The notes beneath the pieces were generated by a model. That model was not told where the DNA came from and made no database searches. It saw only the letters and a program-made list of their open reading frames with translations. This document shows, piece after piece, positions 13,075-22,420 of a stretch of 64,000 bases of DNA; positions within the stretch are counted from its first letter, which is position 1, and the number at the start of each line of letters is the position of its first letter. The stretch is from the NCBI GenBank assembly GCA_018242365.1, contig JAFECB010000023.1, positions 162,499 through 226,498 on the forward strand, in the 5' to 3' direction. The DNA comes from Pseudomonadota bacterium. GTDB taxonomy: Bacteria > Pseudomonadota > Gammaproteobacteria > Xanthomonadales > Xanthomonadaceae. The translations under genes were made by a program, and so were the position numbers.

Positions 13075-13968
13075 TCAAGGATGCTCTGCCTCCAGATGCA
13101 CACGCTCGCGATGCAGCAGGTATAGACCACTGGCAATGATGATGCCGGCACCGAGCCAGGTCACCGCATCCGGCAGCACGCCCCACAGCGCCAAATCCAG
13201 CGCCACGCCCCAGACCAGGGCCGAATATTCCAAAGGCGCAATCAACGAGGCTTCGCCCAAGCGGAATGCCTCGGTAATGGCGTATTGGCCCAGCGTACCC
13301 ACCACGCCGATCGCGGCCACGATCCACACATCCTCCATCCGCAATGCCAGCCAATCCGGCCACGCCAATGCGCCCGCGCCCAGCGCCATCAGCAGCAGCA
13401 ACCACACCACCATCGCCTGGTTGGTATCGGTGCGGACGAGCACGCGCACGGTGATCGCCGACACCGCATAGGCAGCCGCCGCCAGCAAGACCGCGAGGCC
13501 AGGCAGGGACAACATCCCGGCACCACTGGGCCGCAATACGATCAGGACACCTATCAGGCCGATGGCAATCGCCGTCCAGCGCCGCGGGCCGACCTGCTCA
13601 CCGAGAAACGGCACCGACAGCGCGGTGATCAGCAGCGGTGCCACGAAGAAGATCGAATACGCGGTGGACAGTGGCAGATGTTTCAGCGCGTAGACGAAGC
13701 TCGCCATCATCGCAATGCCGAGCACGCCGCGCAGCAGGTGCAGGCTCCAGCGCACACGCAGCAACGGCCGCCAGCCGACCGTCCACAACGCCCAAGTCAG
13801 TACCAGCGGCAGCGAGGACAGGCCGCGCAGCGCAGCCACCTGGAACGGCGGGTAATGCGCGGACAGCAGCTTCAGGCCGGTGTCCATCAGGGCGAACATT
13901 GCCACCGCGGCCAGCATCAGCCAGATGGCGCGGGTGGGCCGTGATTGAACGGGATCGGGCTTGGACAT
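13075..13968 (-). CDS. EamA/DMT-family membrane transporter
   Basis: About 297 residues with ten hydrophobic segments arranged as two repeats, the pattern of the drug/metabolite transporter superfamily. Characteristic pieces are ALMDTGLKLLSAHYPPFQVA early, PLSTAYSIFFVAPLLITALS in the middle of repeat 1, and TEAFRLGEASLIAPLEYSAL in repeat 2. Substrate unknown; such proteins export metabolites or amino acids. Start: the ATG at 13968 (MSKPDPVQSRPTRAIW) gives a normal N-terminus, but an ATG 13 codons upstream is possible. It is a single gene divergent from the secreted endonuclease. Confidence 0.85.
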   Translation of the reverse strand: MSKPDPVQSRPTRAIWLMLAAVAMFALMDTGLKLLSAHYPPFQVAALRGLSSLPLVLTWALWTVGWRPLLRVRWSLHLLRGVLGIAMMASFVYALKHLPLSTAYSIFFVAPLLITALSVPFLGEQVGPRRWTAIAIGLIGVLIVLRPSGAGMLSLPGLAVLLAAAAYAVSAITVRVLVRTDTNQAMVVWLLLLMALGAGALAWPDWLALRMEDVWIVAAIGVVGTLGQYAITEAFRLGEASLIAPLEYSALVWGVALDLALWGVLPDAVTWLGAGIIIASGLYLLHRERVHLEAEHP

Positions 13969-14126
13969 GGGAGACAGAATGCGGCAGCGCAGCATGACGT
14001 TTTGCAAACTCTGTCACAATTACACGGCAGTCCGGACGATCAGGGGATGATCCATTCCCGGCCTGCCCTCTCTTCCCCTCGGCACGATGCCACCCCTCCC
14101 AATCAGCCCCTCAACGAGGTTGCGTC

Positions 14127-15929
14127 ATGCGCTTTGCCTTTTTTGCCGTGCCCGCCGTACTCGGACTGCTCGCCGCCGTCCCCGCACGTGCCGATGTCTT
14201 CATCAACGAACTCCATTACGACAACGTCAACACCGACACCTCCGAAAAGGTCGAAGTGATGGCACCGGCCGGCACCAGCCTCGCGGGCTGGAGCGTCGTG
14301 CTCTACAACGGTACCGACGGCAAGAGCTACGCCACCCTGCCGCTGTCCGGCACCGTCGCCAACCAGTGCAATGGTTACGGCACCATCGCCGTGGCAGCGA
14401 CCGGGATCCAGAACGGCGCGCCCGATGGCGTCGCCTTGGTCAATGCCAGCGGCGCACTGGTCCAACTGTTGAGCTATGAAGGCACGTTCACCGCGACCAA
14501 TGGCCCGGCCAGCGGCCATGCCAGCACCGCGATCCCGCAATCGGAAACCTCATCCACTGCTGCGGGCACCTCGCTGCAACTGGCGGGCAGTGGCAGCCAT
14601 TACGCCGACTTCACCTGGCAGGCCTCGCGCACCAGCTCGTTCGGCGCCTGCAATACCGGGCAGACACCCAGTGGCGGCAGCAGCGGCGGCGGTGGTAGCG
14701 GCGGCAATGTCCTGCAGAACGGCGTGGCAGTCACCGGCCTGTCCGCAGCCACGGGCAAGTCGCTGACTTACACCCTGGATGTGCCGGCTGGCGCGACCAA
14801 CCTCAAGTTCACCAGCAACGGCGGCAGCGGTGATGCCGACATGTACGTGCGCTTCGGCAGCGCCCCGACCACCACCAACTACGACTGCCGCCCCTATTTG
14901 TCCGGCAACAACGAAACCTGCACGATCGCAACGGCGCAAGCCGGTACGTATTACGTGATGCTGCGCGCCTATGCCGCGTTCTCCGGCACCAGCCTGACCG
15001 GCAGCTTCACCGCGCCCTCCGGAGGCGGTGGTGGTGGCAGCGGTGGCGGTGGCAGCGGCGGTGCCGGCGCCTATTACAACGGCGTCAACACCTCCAGCGC
15101 CTCGGCCCTGCGCGCCAGCTTGCACGCGATCATCCAGGCCAGCACCAAGATCCCGTACTCGGCCAGCACCACCGATACCTGGAACGTGCTCGACTTCGCC
15201 GATGAGGATCCACTCGATTCCAGCAAGGTGCTCGACATCTACAAGAACACCGCCTATCCGAAGGCCGGCGGCGGCAACAACTACTACAACCGCGAACACA
15301 CCTGGCCGAACTCGCTGGGCTTCTCGGTCGATGGTGCGTCCAACTTCGCCTATACCGACCTGCACATGCTGATGGTCGCCGACATCAGCTACAACAGCGC
15401 CCGCGGCAACAAGCCCTACGGCAACTGCACGGCCAGCTGCACCGAGTTCCCGACCGCCGCCTACAACGGTCGCGGCGGTGGCAGCGGCGTGTTCCCGGGC
15501 AATTCCAACTGGACCGACGGCACCATCTGGCAGACCTGGAAGGGGATGAAGGGCAATGTGGCGCGCGCCGTGCTGTACATGGACATCCGCTACGAAGGCG
15601 GCACCAATGCCAGCACCGGCTACGCCGAGCCCGACCTGCGGGTGACCGACAATGCCTCGCTGATCGTCAACACCAATGGCAACGCCTCGGTCGCCTACAT
15701 GGGCCTGCTGTCGGTGCTGCTGCAGTGGAGCCAGGAAGATCCGGTCGACGACTACGAGCGGATGCGCAACGAGGCGGTGCAGTCCTACCAGGGCAACCGC
15801 AATCCGTTCGTCGATCACCCGGAATGGATCGCCTGCATCTACCAGAACGTCTGCCCGCAAGGCGTCGCCGCAGCCCTGCGTGGCACTCGGGCCGCCGGCA
15901 CCCTCGCACCGCGTCGTTCCGGCAGGTAA
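14127..15929 (+). CDS. Secreted multidomain endonuclease I (LTD - PPC - EndA)
   Basis: 600 residues. A signal peptide (FAFFAVPAVLGLLAAVPARA, cut before DVFINE) is followed by a lamin-tail-like domain (VFINELHYDNVNTDT... LAGWSVVLYNG, about 23-150), a Gly/Ser linker, a pre-peptidase C-terminal (PPC) domain (about 195-300, with NGVAVTGLSAATGKSLTY and DADMYVRFG), a second Gly/Ser linker, and an endonuclease I domain from about 315. The nuclease signature NYYNREHTWPNSLG contains the catalytic histidine. It should be exported and degrade DNA or RNA outside the cell. Ribosome site GAGG lies 9 bases before the ATG. Confidence 0.92.
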   Translation: MRFAFFAVPAVLGLLAAVPARADVFINELHYDNVNTDTSEKVEVMAPAGTSLAGWSVVLYNGTDGKSYATLPLSGTVANQCNGYGTIAVAATGIQNGAPDGVALVNASGALVQLLSYEGTFTATNGPASGHASTAIPQSETSSTAAGTSLQLAGSGSHYADFTWQASRTSSFGACNTGQTPSGGSSGGGGSGGNVLQNGVAVTGLSAATGKSLTYTLDVPAGATNLKFTSNGGSGDADMYVRFGSAPTTTNYDCRPYLSGNNETCTIATAQAGTYYVMLRAYAAFSGTSLTGSFTAPSGGGGGGSGGGGSGGAGAYYNGVNTSSASALRASLHAIIQASTKIPYSASTTDTWNVLDFADEDPLDSSKVLDIYKNTAYPKAGGGNNYYNREHTWPNSLGFSVDGASNFAYTDLHMLMVADISYNSARGNKPYGNCTASCTEFPTAAYNGRGGGSGVFPGNSNWTDGTIWQTWKGMKGNVARAVLYMDIRYEGGTNASTGYAEPDLRVTDNASLIVNTNGNASVAYMGLLSVLLQWSQEDPVDDYERMRNEAVQSYQGNRNPFVDHPEWIACIYQNVCPQGVAAALRGTRAAGTLAPRRSGR

Positions 15930-16073
15930 TCGCGCTGCTTGCATCGGGTCCGGCCACGCGCCGGACTCGATGTCGGTGGGTGGCCTCGGAACAGCTTGGC
16001 CTCCCACGCTCGATCTGCATGGCGGTGCAAGCACGGGTATCCTTGCGCCAACGCAACCCGGCTGCACCACGCC

Positions 16074-16556
16074 ATGCCTTCGTTCGACATCATTTCCGAA
16101 GTGGATACCCACGAGCTGACCAACGCGGTCGACCAGGCCAGCCGCGAGCTGACCACCCGCTTCGACTTCAAGGGAGTGGATGCGAAGTTCGTGCGCGAGG
16201 ACAACCTGATCACCCAGTCCGCGCCCAGCGATTTCCAGCTGCAGCAGATGACCGACATCCTGCGTGCGCGCCTGATCGCGCGGAAGATCGACGTGCGCTG
16301 CCTGGAGTTCGGCGACATCGAGACCAACCTCGCCGGAGCGCGCCAGAAGATCACCGTCAAGCAAGGCATCGAACGCGAGCTGGCGAAGAAGATCCAGTCC
16401 GCGATCAAGGACGCCAAGCTCAAGGTCGATTCGCAGATCAACGGCGACAAGCTGCGCGTCACCGGCAAGAAGCGCGATGACCTGCAGGCGGCGATGGCGC
16501 TGCTGCGCGGGCAAACCTTCGAACTGCCCTTGCAGTTCGACAACTTCCGCGATTGA
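16074..16556 (+). CDS. yajQ: YajQ-family nucleotide-binding protein
   Basis: 160 residues, a full-length YajQ: starts MPSFDIISEVDTHELTNAVD, contains TRFDFKGVDAKF and LEFGDIETNLAGARQKITV, and ends LRGQTFELPLQFDNFRD. The fold is two ferredoxin-like domains. In Xanthomonas a YajQ protein is reported to bind cyclic di-GMP and a transcription factor; whether this copy does is inference, but it fits with the three diguanylate cyclases in this window. Start chosen at 16074 because the 45 codons upstream look non-coding. Convergent with rsuA. Confidence 0.95.
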   Translation: MPSFDIISEVDTHELTNAVDQASRELTTRFDFKGVDAKFVREDNLITQSAPSDFQLQQMTDILRARLIARKIDVRCLEFGDIETNLAGARQKITVKQGIERELAKKIQSAIKDAKLKVDSQINGDKLRVTGKKRDDLQAAMALLRGQTFELPLQFDNFRD

Positions 16557-16592
16557 GCCCGACGCCTGCCGATTGGCAGGTCGCCTGCGCCA

Positions 16593-17303
16593 TCACTCGA
16601 TATCGCCCGCAAACAGCCGGGCGCGCTCGGCCTCGCCCAAGGCCCGCCACTGCCCTTGCGGCAGCACGCCCAAATCGAGGCCACCGATGCGTTCGCGATG
16701 CAGGGCCTCGACGTGGTTGCCCACCGCCGCAAACATCCGCCGCACCTGGTGATAGCGCCCTTCGTGCAAGGTCAATCGCGCCGTGCGCGTATCCAGCACG
16801 GCAAGCTCGGCCGGCAGCAGCGGCGTCTTTTCGTTTTCCAGCAGCAATTCGCCGCTGGCAAACAGTGCCCCCTCGTCACCACGCAGGTCCTGCGCCAGCG
16901 TGGCCAGATAGACCTTCGGCAATTTCGACTTCGGCGCGATGATCCGGTGCAGCAACTGGCCATCGTCGGTCAGCAGCAACAGGCCGGAGGTGTCGCGATC
17001 CAGGCGGCCGACGGTGGATAACTGCGGCTCGCGTGCGCGGTAACGCGGCGGGAACAGATCGAACACCACGCGGCCCGGGTCCTTGCTGGAACAGGTATAG
17101 CCGACCGGCTTGTGCAACAGCAGCAGCAGGCCGGTCGGTGGGTCCAGCGCTTGTCCATCGATGCGGATGTCGTCGTGATCGCGTCGATCATCGGCGTACA
17201 GCACCTCGCCCGCGGCATCGGTGATCCGGCCCTCGCGGAACATCCACTGCACATCCTTGCGGCTGCCGTAACCGAGGTTGGCGATGTGCTTGACCAGCTT
17301 CAT
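16593..17303 (-). CDS. rsuA: 16S rRNA pseudouridine synthase, RsuA type
   Basis: 236 residues. An N-terminal S4-like domain (KLVKHIANLGYGSRKDVQWM) precedes the catalytic domain; the active-site motif GRLDRDTSGLLLLTDDG (about residues 98-114) holds the catalytic aspartate, and LHEGRYHQVRRMFAAVGNHV completes the RsuA/RluB/E/F pattern. The known role of RsuA is pseudouridine 516 of 16S rRNA; another member of the family is possible. Its start overlaps the stop of rsmC by 4 bp (ATGA), so two small-subunit rRNA modifying genes are coupled. Confidence 0.9.
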   Translation of the reverse strand: MKLVKHIANLGYGSRKDVQWMFREGRITDAAGEVLYADDRRDHDDIRIDGQALDPPTGLLLLLHKPVGYTCSSKDPGRVVFDLFPPRYRAREPQLSTVGRLDRDTSGLLLLTDDGQLLHRIIAPKSKLPKVYLATLAQDLRGDEGALFASGELLLENEKTPLLPAELAVLDTRTARLTLHEGRYHQVRRMFAAVGNHVEALHRERIGGLDLGVLPQGQWRALGEAERARLFAGDIE

Positions 17304-18340
17304 GCCTTCACCGCCTCGACGATCTTGAAACCGCCTTGCTGCGCGACGGTCCGCACCATCGCAAAGGCAGTGCCGAGGGCATCCTCATAAGGCAGGTGGC
17401 GATTGGCCACCAGCCACAGCCGCCCGCCGGGTTTCAGCGCCGCACTGGCTGCTGCAATGAACGCGCGCCCGATGTCGGGACGCTCGCCACGTCCGATGGC
17501 GTGGAACGGCGGATTGCAGACGATGGCATCGAAGCGCTCTTCCATCCCGGCAGTGACATCGTGCCAATGGAAGCCCACCGGCACACGCGCACCGGCCAGA
17601 TTCTGCCGCGCCAAGTCCAGCGCGCGCGCATCGGCCTCGAACAGCTCCAATGCGCTGACCTGCGGGCAGCGTGCCAGCACTTGCAGCGACAGATAGCCCC
17701 AGCCCGCGCCGAGGTCGGCCACCCGTCCCCGCAAGTCGGCAGGCAGCGCTTGCGCGAGCAGCGCGGATGCCGCATCCACCCGATCCCAGGCAAACACACC
17801 GGGACGGCTCATGAAGCCGCCCCCCGGCAGGTCCTCCGCGACGATCCGGCGCGCTGCATCGAGGCCTTGCCATGCATGCAGCAGCGCCTGATCGAAGCGC
17901 GCGCCAGGCAGCGTCCAGAACACCCGACTATGGTGCTTGCTGAGCGTGGCCACACCTCCCGCCAATTGCTTCAGCTCCGCCTCGCGCGTCTTCGCGCCTT
18001 CGTCATTGGCCACTGCCGCGACCACGACGCCCCCCGGTGCAACCGCCGCGCAGGCACTGGCCAACAGCGCGCGCGCTTCCTCGCGCTGGCGCGGCGGCAA
18101 CACCAGCACCAGCGGGAAGGCCGCCGCAGGCAGCGCATCTTCCTCGAGCAGTTCGATCCCGGCCCGCTGCAAACTCACCGCCTCGGGACGGAATGGTTGG
18201 GTGGCGACGAAGCCGCGCCCATGTCCGGCGATCCCGGCACGCGCGCGCAGGAACAAGGCTTGCGGCGGCCACGGCAACAGGCCGTTGACGAAGGGATGCA
18301 GCAGGGCGGCGAGGACGGGATCGTGTTGCGCAGAAGCCAT
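17300..18340 (-). CDS. rsmC: Class I SAM methyltransferase, RsmC/RlmG-like
   Basis: 346 residues with the two-domain build of RsmC: a degenerate N-terminal methyltransferase-like half, then a working C-terminal half with the SAM site VADLGAGWGYLSLQVL (about 212-227), acidic LELFEADARAL, and the base-methylation motif NPPFH. It most likely makes m2G on 16S rRNA (position 1207 in E. coli) or, less likely, 23S rRNA. The ATG at 18340 was chosen over a TTG two codons earlier. Translationally coupled to rsuA. Confidence 0.85.
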   Translation of the reverse strand: MASAQHDPVLAALLHPFVNGLLPWPPQALFLRARAGIAGHGRGFVATQPFRPEAVSLQRAGIELLEEDALPAAAFPLVLVLPPRQREEARALLASACAAVAPGGVVVAAVANDEGAKTREAELKQLAGGVATLSKHHSRVFWTLPGARFDQALLHAWQGLDAARRIVAEDLPGGGFMSRPGVFAWDRVDAASALLAQALPADLRGRVADLGAGWGYLSLQVLARCPQVSALELFEADARALDLARQNLAGARVPVGFHWHDVTAGMEERFDAIVCNPPFHAIGRGERPDIGRAFIAAASAALKPGGRLWLVANRHLPYEDALGTAFAMVRTVAQQGGFKIVEAVKA

Positions 18341-18361
18341 CGACAAAGTGTAACCAGCCGC

Positions 18362-18772
18362 TCAGCCCGTGGTGAGCCCCTGAACTCCCCGCCACTGGCG
18401 CAGCAGGCCACCCACCCAGTTGGCAAGCAGGCAAGTGATGGCCACGCCGATCCACGGTACCGCCGAATCGCCCGACACCAGCCCCGCCAAGGCCGCTCCC
18501 CAGCCCCGTCCATACCACGCCACGGTCACTGCTGACGACAGGGCGAGCAGCACGAGCAAACCACGCAACAAGCGTTGCTCCAGCAAGCCCTCCGCCCCCT
18601 GTGCCCGCGCCAGCTCCGCGACCTGGCTGGCGAAGTCTTCCGGCAGCTGCACGTCGGGCGCGCTTCGCAGCGCCTGCGCGACACGCAAATCCATCGGGTC
18701 GGCGGCAGGGTCGCCGCGACGTGCCATTTCCTGCGCGTGCCAACGGCTGGAATCAGGTGTTTGCGAATTCAT
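18362..18772 (-). CDS. Small membrane protein, putative anti-sigma factor
   Basis: 136 residues. A charged cytosolic N-terminal half (about 1-65, with DPMDLRVAQALRSAPDVQLP) is followed by two hydrophobic segments (about 67-85 and 105-122). It overlaps the ECF sigma gene by 4 bp (ATGA), the usual arrangement of an ECF sigma factor and its membrane-bound anti-sigma. I see no zinc-binding ZAS motif (HxxxCxxC), so it is not a classic ZAS anti-sigma; the regulator role is inferred from position and topology only. Confidence 0.6.
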   Translation of the reverse strand: MNSQTPDSSRWHAQEMARRGDPAADPMDLRVAQALRSAPDVQLPEDFASQVAELARAQGAEGLLEQRLLRGLLVLLALSSAVTVAWYGRGWGAALAGLVSGDSAVPWIGVAITCLLANWVGGLLRQWRGVQGLTTG

Positions 18773-19335
18773 GCGGCAACTCCCGTGCGCGGCTCAAGCA
18801 GTGCGCGCAATGTGTTTCTGCTGCGAAACAGATGGCTCTTGATCGTCCCTTCGGCAACGCCGGTGATCCCGGCGATTTCGCCGATCGGCAATTCTTCCAG
18901 GTGATACAGGGTCAGTATCGTGCGCTGCAACGGTGGCAGGCGTTCGATCGCGTCGTGCAAGGCGCGCGCTTCATCGGCCTGCGCATGCTGGGCCTGCATG
19001 TCGACACCATCACTGATGTTGTCGTAGGGCGAAGCCCCATCCTCCCCTTCGAACATCTCCACCAAGGGGATTTTCTTGCGCTCCAGATGCCGTTTCGCCA
19101 CCGAGTACGCCACTTGCGCGATCCAGGATTTCAACGGACTGTCAAACCGGTACTGGGGCAGGTAACGGTGCACCCTCAGGAAGGCCTCCTGGCACAGTTC
19201 ACGCGTATCTTCCGGGTGCTGCACCATGCGCTGGATCACATGCCAGCACAGTCGCTGATAGTCGCGCACCAGCTGCTCGAACGCACCGGGGCGATTGGCC
19301 AGCACGGATTCAACAAGGGCGCGATCTGCTTCCAT
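18769..19335 (-). CDS. ECF-family RNA polymerase sigma factor
   Basis: About 188 residues. Region 2 is FEQLVRDYQRLCWHVIQRMV and CQEAFLRVHRYLPQYRFDSP, with LKSWIAQVAYSVAKRHLERK; region 4 is AIERLPPLQRTILTLYHLEE followed by PIGEIAGITGVAEGTIKSHL. This is the layout of RpoE-like sigma factors, which redirect RNA polymerase to stress promoters. ATG at 19335 was chosen; a TTG two codons upstream is in frame and better spaced from AGGG. The upstream sequence has GCAACC and CGTA elements 15-16 bp apart that resemble an ECF promoter, so self-regulation is possible. Confidence 0.9.
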   Translation of the reverse strand: MEADRALVESVLANRPGAFEQLVRDYQRLCWHVIQRMVQHPEDTRELCQEAFLRVHRYLPQYRFDSPLKSWIAQVAYSVAKRHLERKKIPLVEMFEGEDGASPYDNISDGVDMQAQHAQADEARALHDAIERLPPLQRTILTLYHLEELPIGEIAGITGVAEGTIKSHLFRSRNTLRALLEPRTGVAA

Positions 19336-19467
19336 CCTCAAGGAGATACGCCCTGCGCGCCGTCGGTTGCAAGTGGCGTGCGGATTTTTTCATCCAACAC
19401 GCCAATGGTGGGCGACGCGCATGTGCGCCGCCTGCACATGCACCCGATAGGCGACCATCGAGACCAA

Positions 19468-20925
19468 TCAGTGCGCCGCTACCGACGCATTCGCCAGCGG
19501 CATCCGCGTGGTGTAGTAATCGACCATGCGTTCAATGACCGGCGGATCGATGTTGGCCAAGCCGATCAACACGATGCCTTGCGCCGGGAACACCTCGAAA
19601 GCGGCATTCATGCCTTCGCTTCCGCCACCATGTCCGTAGCCCGTGACGCCATTGTGCTCGCCGGCCATGAAACCATAGCCATACCACGGCGTCTGCCGAC
19701 GCGTGGCCTCGGCCAGCAATGCCGGCGGCAGCAGCTTCCCCGCACGCAGCGCACGGGCAAACTTCAACAGATCACCGGCCGTGCTGTAGCCACCGCCCGC
19801 GGCGGTCCCTCGCCACGGCAGCGTGGCGGCGGCATCGATCCATGGCGACGATGCGTCCTTGCGGGTATAGGCGTGCGCACGCCCCGGCACATCCACCGCT
19901 TCCGGCAGCGACCCACTGTCATGCATGCCGGCCGGTGCAAACACGTGCTGATCCACGTAGTCGTAATACGACTGGCCGCTGACGTGTTCGATGATGTCTC
20001 CAAGCAGCACGTAGCCGTAATTCGAATAGCGATAGTCCTTGCCCGGTGCATGCTCGGGCCCGCGCGCGCCGTACAGGCGCACGTAGTCGTCATGGGTTCG
20101 CAGTTCGAGGCGGTGCGCCTCGAACTCGGGCCCGAAGATATCTCCGGTGCCGCCTGCATGGGTGAGCAGCTGGCGAACCGTCACCTTCGCGATTTTCGCA
20201 TTCGGATAGCCCGGCAGGTAGTCGCCCACGCTGCCATCCAGTGACAATTTCCCTGCCTGCACCAGCTGCAATACGGCGACCGCCGTGAACATCTTGTTCA
20301 TCGAGCCCAAGCGGAATTTGGTCTGCAGCGTGACCGGCACGTTGGCCGCGCGATCAGCCAGGCCCCAGGCGCGTTGCAGCAACACCTTGTCGCCACGGGC
20401 GACCAGCAACACGCCGGAAAACGCATCGTGCTTCGCCGCGGCATCGGCCCGCTCCGCCAGCGCAGTGATCGCTGCCGTCTCGCCCAAGCGCGGGATGCGC
20501 AGATCCGCAGGCCGCTCGACTGCCTCGATGTCGAGCGCCAGTGGCTTGCCGGCGTGCATCGCCACCTTGATCCGTGCCACGGTTTCCGACCCCGCCTCCT
20601 GCAGCAAGGCCTGCGCCGTGCCCACGTCGGAAGGCTCCCAACGCAGTAAACGAAAGCCGCCGGTCTGGTTGCGGAATCCCAGCATGCCGTCCACGTCGAA
20701 GGTTGGCTGGTAACGATCACGGAACGCCTCCAGCTGGGCGCGATCATTCGCATTGAAGGCGGCCATCCACGCCTCCAACACCTGCCGGGCAGGACTTCCT
20801 GCCGGCGCGGGCACCCGCGTTGCCGCTGCCTGACCTGCGGATGGCGTCGAAGTCGCAACCTGCGCCAGCGCGGGCAACGACAAGCACGCGGCGAGGATCA
20901 AGGGTAAAGACTTGCTTCGGATCAT
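19468..20925 (-). CDS. Periplasmic serine beta-lactamase-like hydrolase
   Basis: About 485 residues. A signal peptide (IRSKSLPLILAACLSLPALA) is followed by a small alpha/beta domain (about 45-150, AWMAAFNANDRAQLEAFRDR) and a class C beta-lactamase-fold domain. The three catalytic motifs are seen: SMNK in KFRLGSMNKMFTAVAV, YSN in YRYSNYGYVLLG, and HGGG in YGHGGGSEGM. These proteins cover penicillin-binding esterases, D-aminopeptidases and lipases; the substrate cannot be read. Start at 20925 gives the signal peptide directly; the 20 codons upstream are rejected. It is transcribed toward the ECF sigma gene, 132 bp away. Confidence 0.85.
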   Translation of the reverse strand: MIRSKSLPLILAACLSLPALAQVATSTPSAGQAAATRVPAPAGSPARQVLEAWMAAFNANDRAQLEAFRDRYQPTFDVDGMLGFRNQTGGFRLLRWEPSDVGTAQALLQEAGSETVARIKVAMHAGKPLALDIEAVERPADLRIPRLGETAAITALAERADAAAKHDAFSGVLLVARGDKVLLQRAWGLADRAANVPVTLQTKFRLGSMNKMFTAVAVLQLVQAGKLSLDGSVGDYLPGYPNAKIAKVTVRQLLTHAGGTGDIFGPEFEAHRLELRTHDDYVRLYGARGPEHAPGKDYRYSNYGYVLLGDIIEHVSGQSYYDYVDQHVFAPAGMHDSGSLPEAVDVPGRAHAYTRKDASSPWIDAAATLPWRGTAAGGGYSTAGDLLKFARALRAGKLLPPALLAEATRRQTPWYGYGFMAGEHNGVTGYGHGGGSEGMNAAFEVFPAQGIVLIGLANIDPPVIERMVDYYTTRMPLANASVAAH

Positions 20926-21111
20926 GGGGTGGCGCTCGGTTTGGGTGTGCTGCAATGGATACCGCCCACACTCGGTCGGTTGCACAAGGCGAATCCATTG
21001 CTTGCCGCCATCTCCATGGCCGATTGCAACCGCCAGCCGCGTCGCCGTATCCCTTTGTCTGAACGGCCCTTGCGGCCGGCCACCCCAGACAAATTTCCGC
21101 AGGAGTTCCCC

Positions 21112-21438
21112 ATGGATTACGCTATTTTCATCCCGATCACCCTGTTTGCCGCCATCGCCTACTCGATCAAGGCCGTGGTTGATGCCCGGGTACGCAAGCA
21201 GCTGGTCAGCAGCAATGGCTCACCCGATCTGATCGCCCAGATCATGCGCAACGACGAGACCAATCGGCGCCTGTCCTCGTTGCGCTGGGGCATCACCCTG
21301 GTTGCACTGGCACTGGGCTTTGGCATCGTCCAGTCTGCGGGCTGGACCGAAGTCACTCCCGGCGTGATCGCGGTACTGGTCGGTGCACTCGGCCTCGGCA
21401 ATCTGGTCTCGTTCGCGGCCACGCGCAAGCTCGGCTGA
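21112..21438 (+). CDS. Small inner-membrane protein of unknown function
   Basis: 108 residues: an N-terminal membrane helix (DYAIFIPITLFAAIAYSIKA), a cytosolic segment with KQLVSSNGSPDLIAQIMRND, and two further hydrophobic segments (about 56-75 and 84-100). The start at 21112 has a perfect AGGAG eight bases upstream, while the longer open frame has none. I recognise no family with a function; the topology suggests a membrane-anchored accessory protein. Divergent from the serine hydrolase. Confidence 0.75.
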   Translation: MDYAIFIPITLFAAIAYSIKAVVDARVRKQLVSSNGSPDLIAQIMRNDETNRRLSSLRWGITLVALALGFGIVQSAGWTEVTPGVIAVLVGALGLGNLVSFAATRKLG

Positions 21439-21487
21439 ACGGCGTGCAGCAGGTATGCTGTCGGCCTCGGAAACCGGCAGCATCCTC

Positions 21488-21766
21488 ATGACAGACAGCA
21501 CCCACGACACCCCGCCCGATCGCCTCTGCAACGATCCACGCAGCAAGTTCCACGACGAAGCCCTGCTGGAGCGCGGTATCGGCATCCGCTTCAACGGCAG
21601 CGAACGGACCAATGTCGAGGAGTACTGCATCAGTGAAGGCTGGATCCGGGTGCAGGCCGGGCGCTCGCTGGACCGGCACGGCATGCCGATGACGCTCAAG
21701 ATCCGGGGCAAGGTCGAGGCCTGGTTCAAGGACGCGGCCGGGCAAGACGAAACCGCAGCTGACTGA
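21488..21766 (+). CDS. DUF3297 family protein
   Basis: 92 residues, cytosolic. The pattern PPDRLCNDPRSKFHDEALLE then GIGIRFNGSERTNVEEYCIS is the DUF3297 signature, ending in LKIRGKVEAWF. Function unknown; the family is widespread in proteobacteria as an 80-90-residue protein. ATG at 21488; the 35 codons upstream in the same open frame overlap the end of the previous gene and are rejected. Confidence 0.85.
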   Translation: MTDSTHDTPPDRLCNDPRSKFHDEALLERGIGIRFNGSERTNVEEYCISEGWIRVQAGRSLDRHGMPMTLKIRGKVEAWFKDAAGQDETAAD

Positions 21767-21837
21767 GCGCTGCGGCGTTCAGCCTGCAGCACGCGCGTTT
21801 GCAGCAGACTGGCTCCAGACCCGAACGGAGCACGCCC

Positions 21838-22398
21838 ATGACCCCTCGCTTGGCTTCCCTCTTCCTCGCACTGGCCGTGGTGGTTGGTGCGTCTGGTGCG
21901 TACGCGGGCGACATGCTCGCCAAGGACGCACCACGTTCGCTGCCGAGTTCCGGCCCGGTCAGTGTCGCCTGGTCCGATCCGGCGCATTTCAGCGACATCA
22001 CCTCCAGCGGCAACCGCAATGCCGCGGCACGCGGCGACTGGCTGGTCCAGCTGGCCACCTACATGCGCAAGCGAGCCGACCAGCGCATCGCGCCCGGCAA
22101 CCGGCTTGAGCTGACCATCCTCGACATCCAGCGCGCAGGACGCTACGAGCCATGGCGTGGGCTGTCCGGGCAGGACATCCGGGTGGTCCGCGACAGCTAT
22201 CCGCCGCGCATGGTGGTGAAATTCCGCGAACTGGATACCGGCGGCCAAGTCGTTGCGGAAGGTGAGCGCACCATCACCGATCCGGCCTTCCTGCTGCATG
22301 TCGGCTCGATCAATGACAGCGACCCGCTGCGCTACGAGAAGCGGATGATCGACAGCTGGCTACGACGGGAATTCCCGCAATCGGTCGCTGCGCGCTGA
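21838..22398 (+). CDS. DUF3016 family exported protein
   Basis: 186 residues. The signal peptide (TPRLASLFLALAVVVGASGAYA) is followed by the DUF3016 pattern: VSVAWSDPAHFSDITSS, then LVQLATYMRKRADQRIAPGN, ILDIQRAGRYEPW and DIRVVRDSYPPRM-VVKFRELD. Such proteins are periplasmic and uncharacterised. The ATG at 21838 is preceded by CGGAG. It converges on the ECF42 sigma gene with a hairpin between the two. Confidence 0.82.
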   Translation: MTPRLASLFLALAVVVGASGAYAGDMLAKDAPRSLPSSGPVSVAWSDPAHFSDITSSGNRNAAARGDWLVQLATYMRKRADQRIAPGNRLELTILDIQRAGRYEPWRGLSGQDIRVVRDSYPPRMVVKFRELDTGGQVVAEGERTITDPAFLLHVGSINDSDPLRYEKRMIDSWLRREFPQSVAAR

Positions 22399-22420
22399 TC
22401 TTGCGCACATCGTGATTGGC

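Noticed and set aside
16557..16592. Terminator between yajQ and rsuA
   Set aside because: CCTGCC-GATT-GGCAGG is a 6-bp hairpin but lacks any T-run on either strand, so it was not listed as a terminator.
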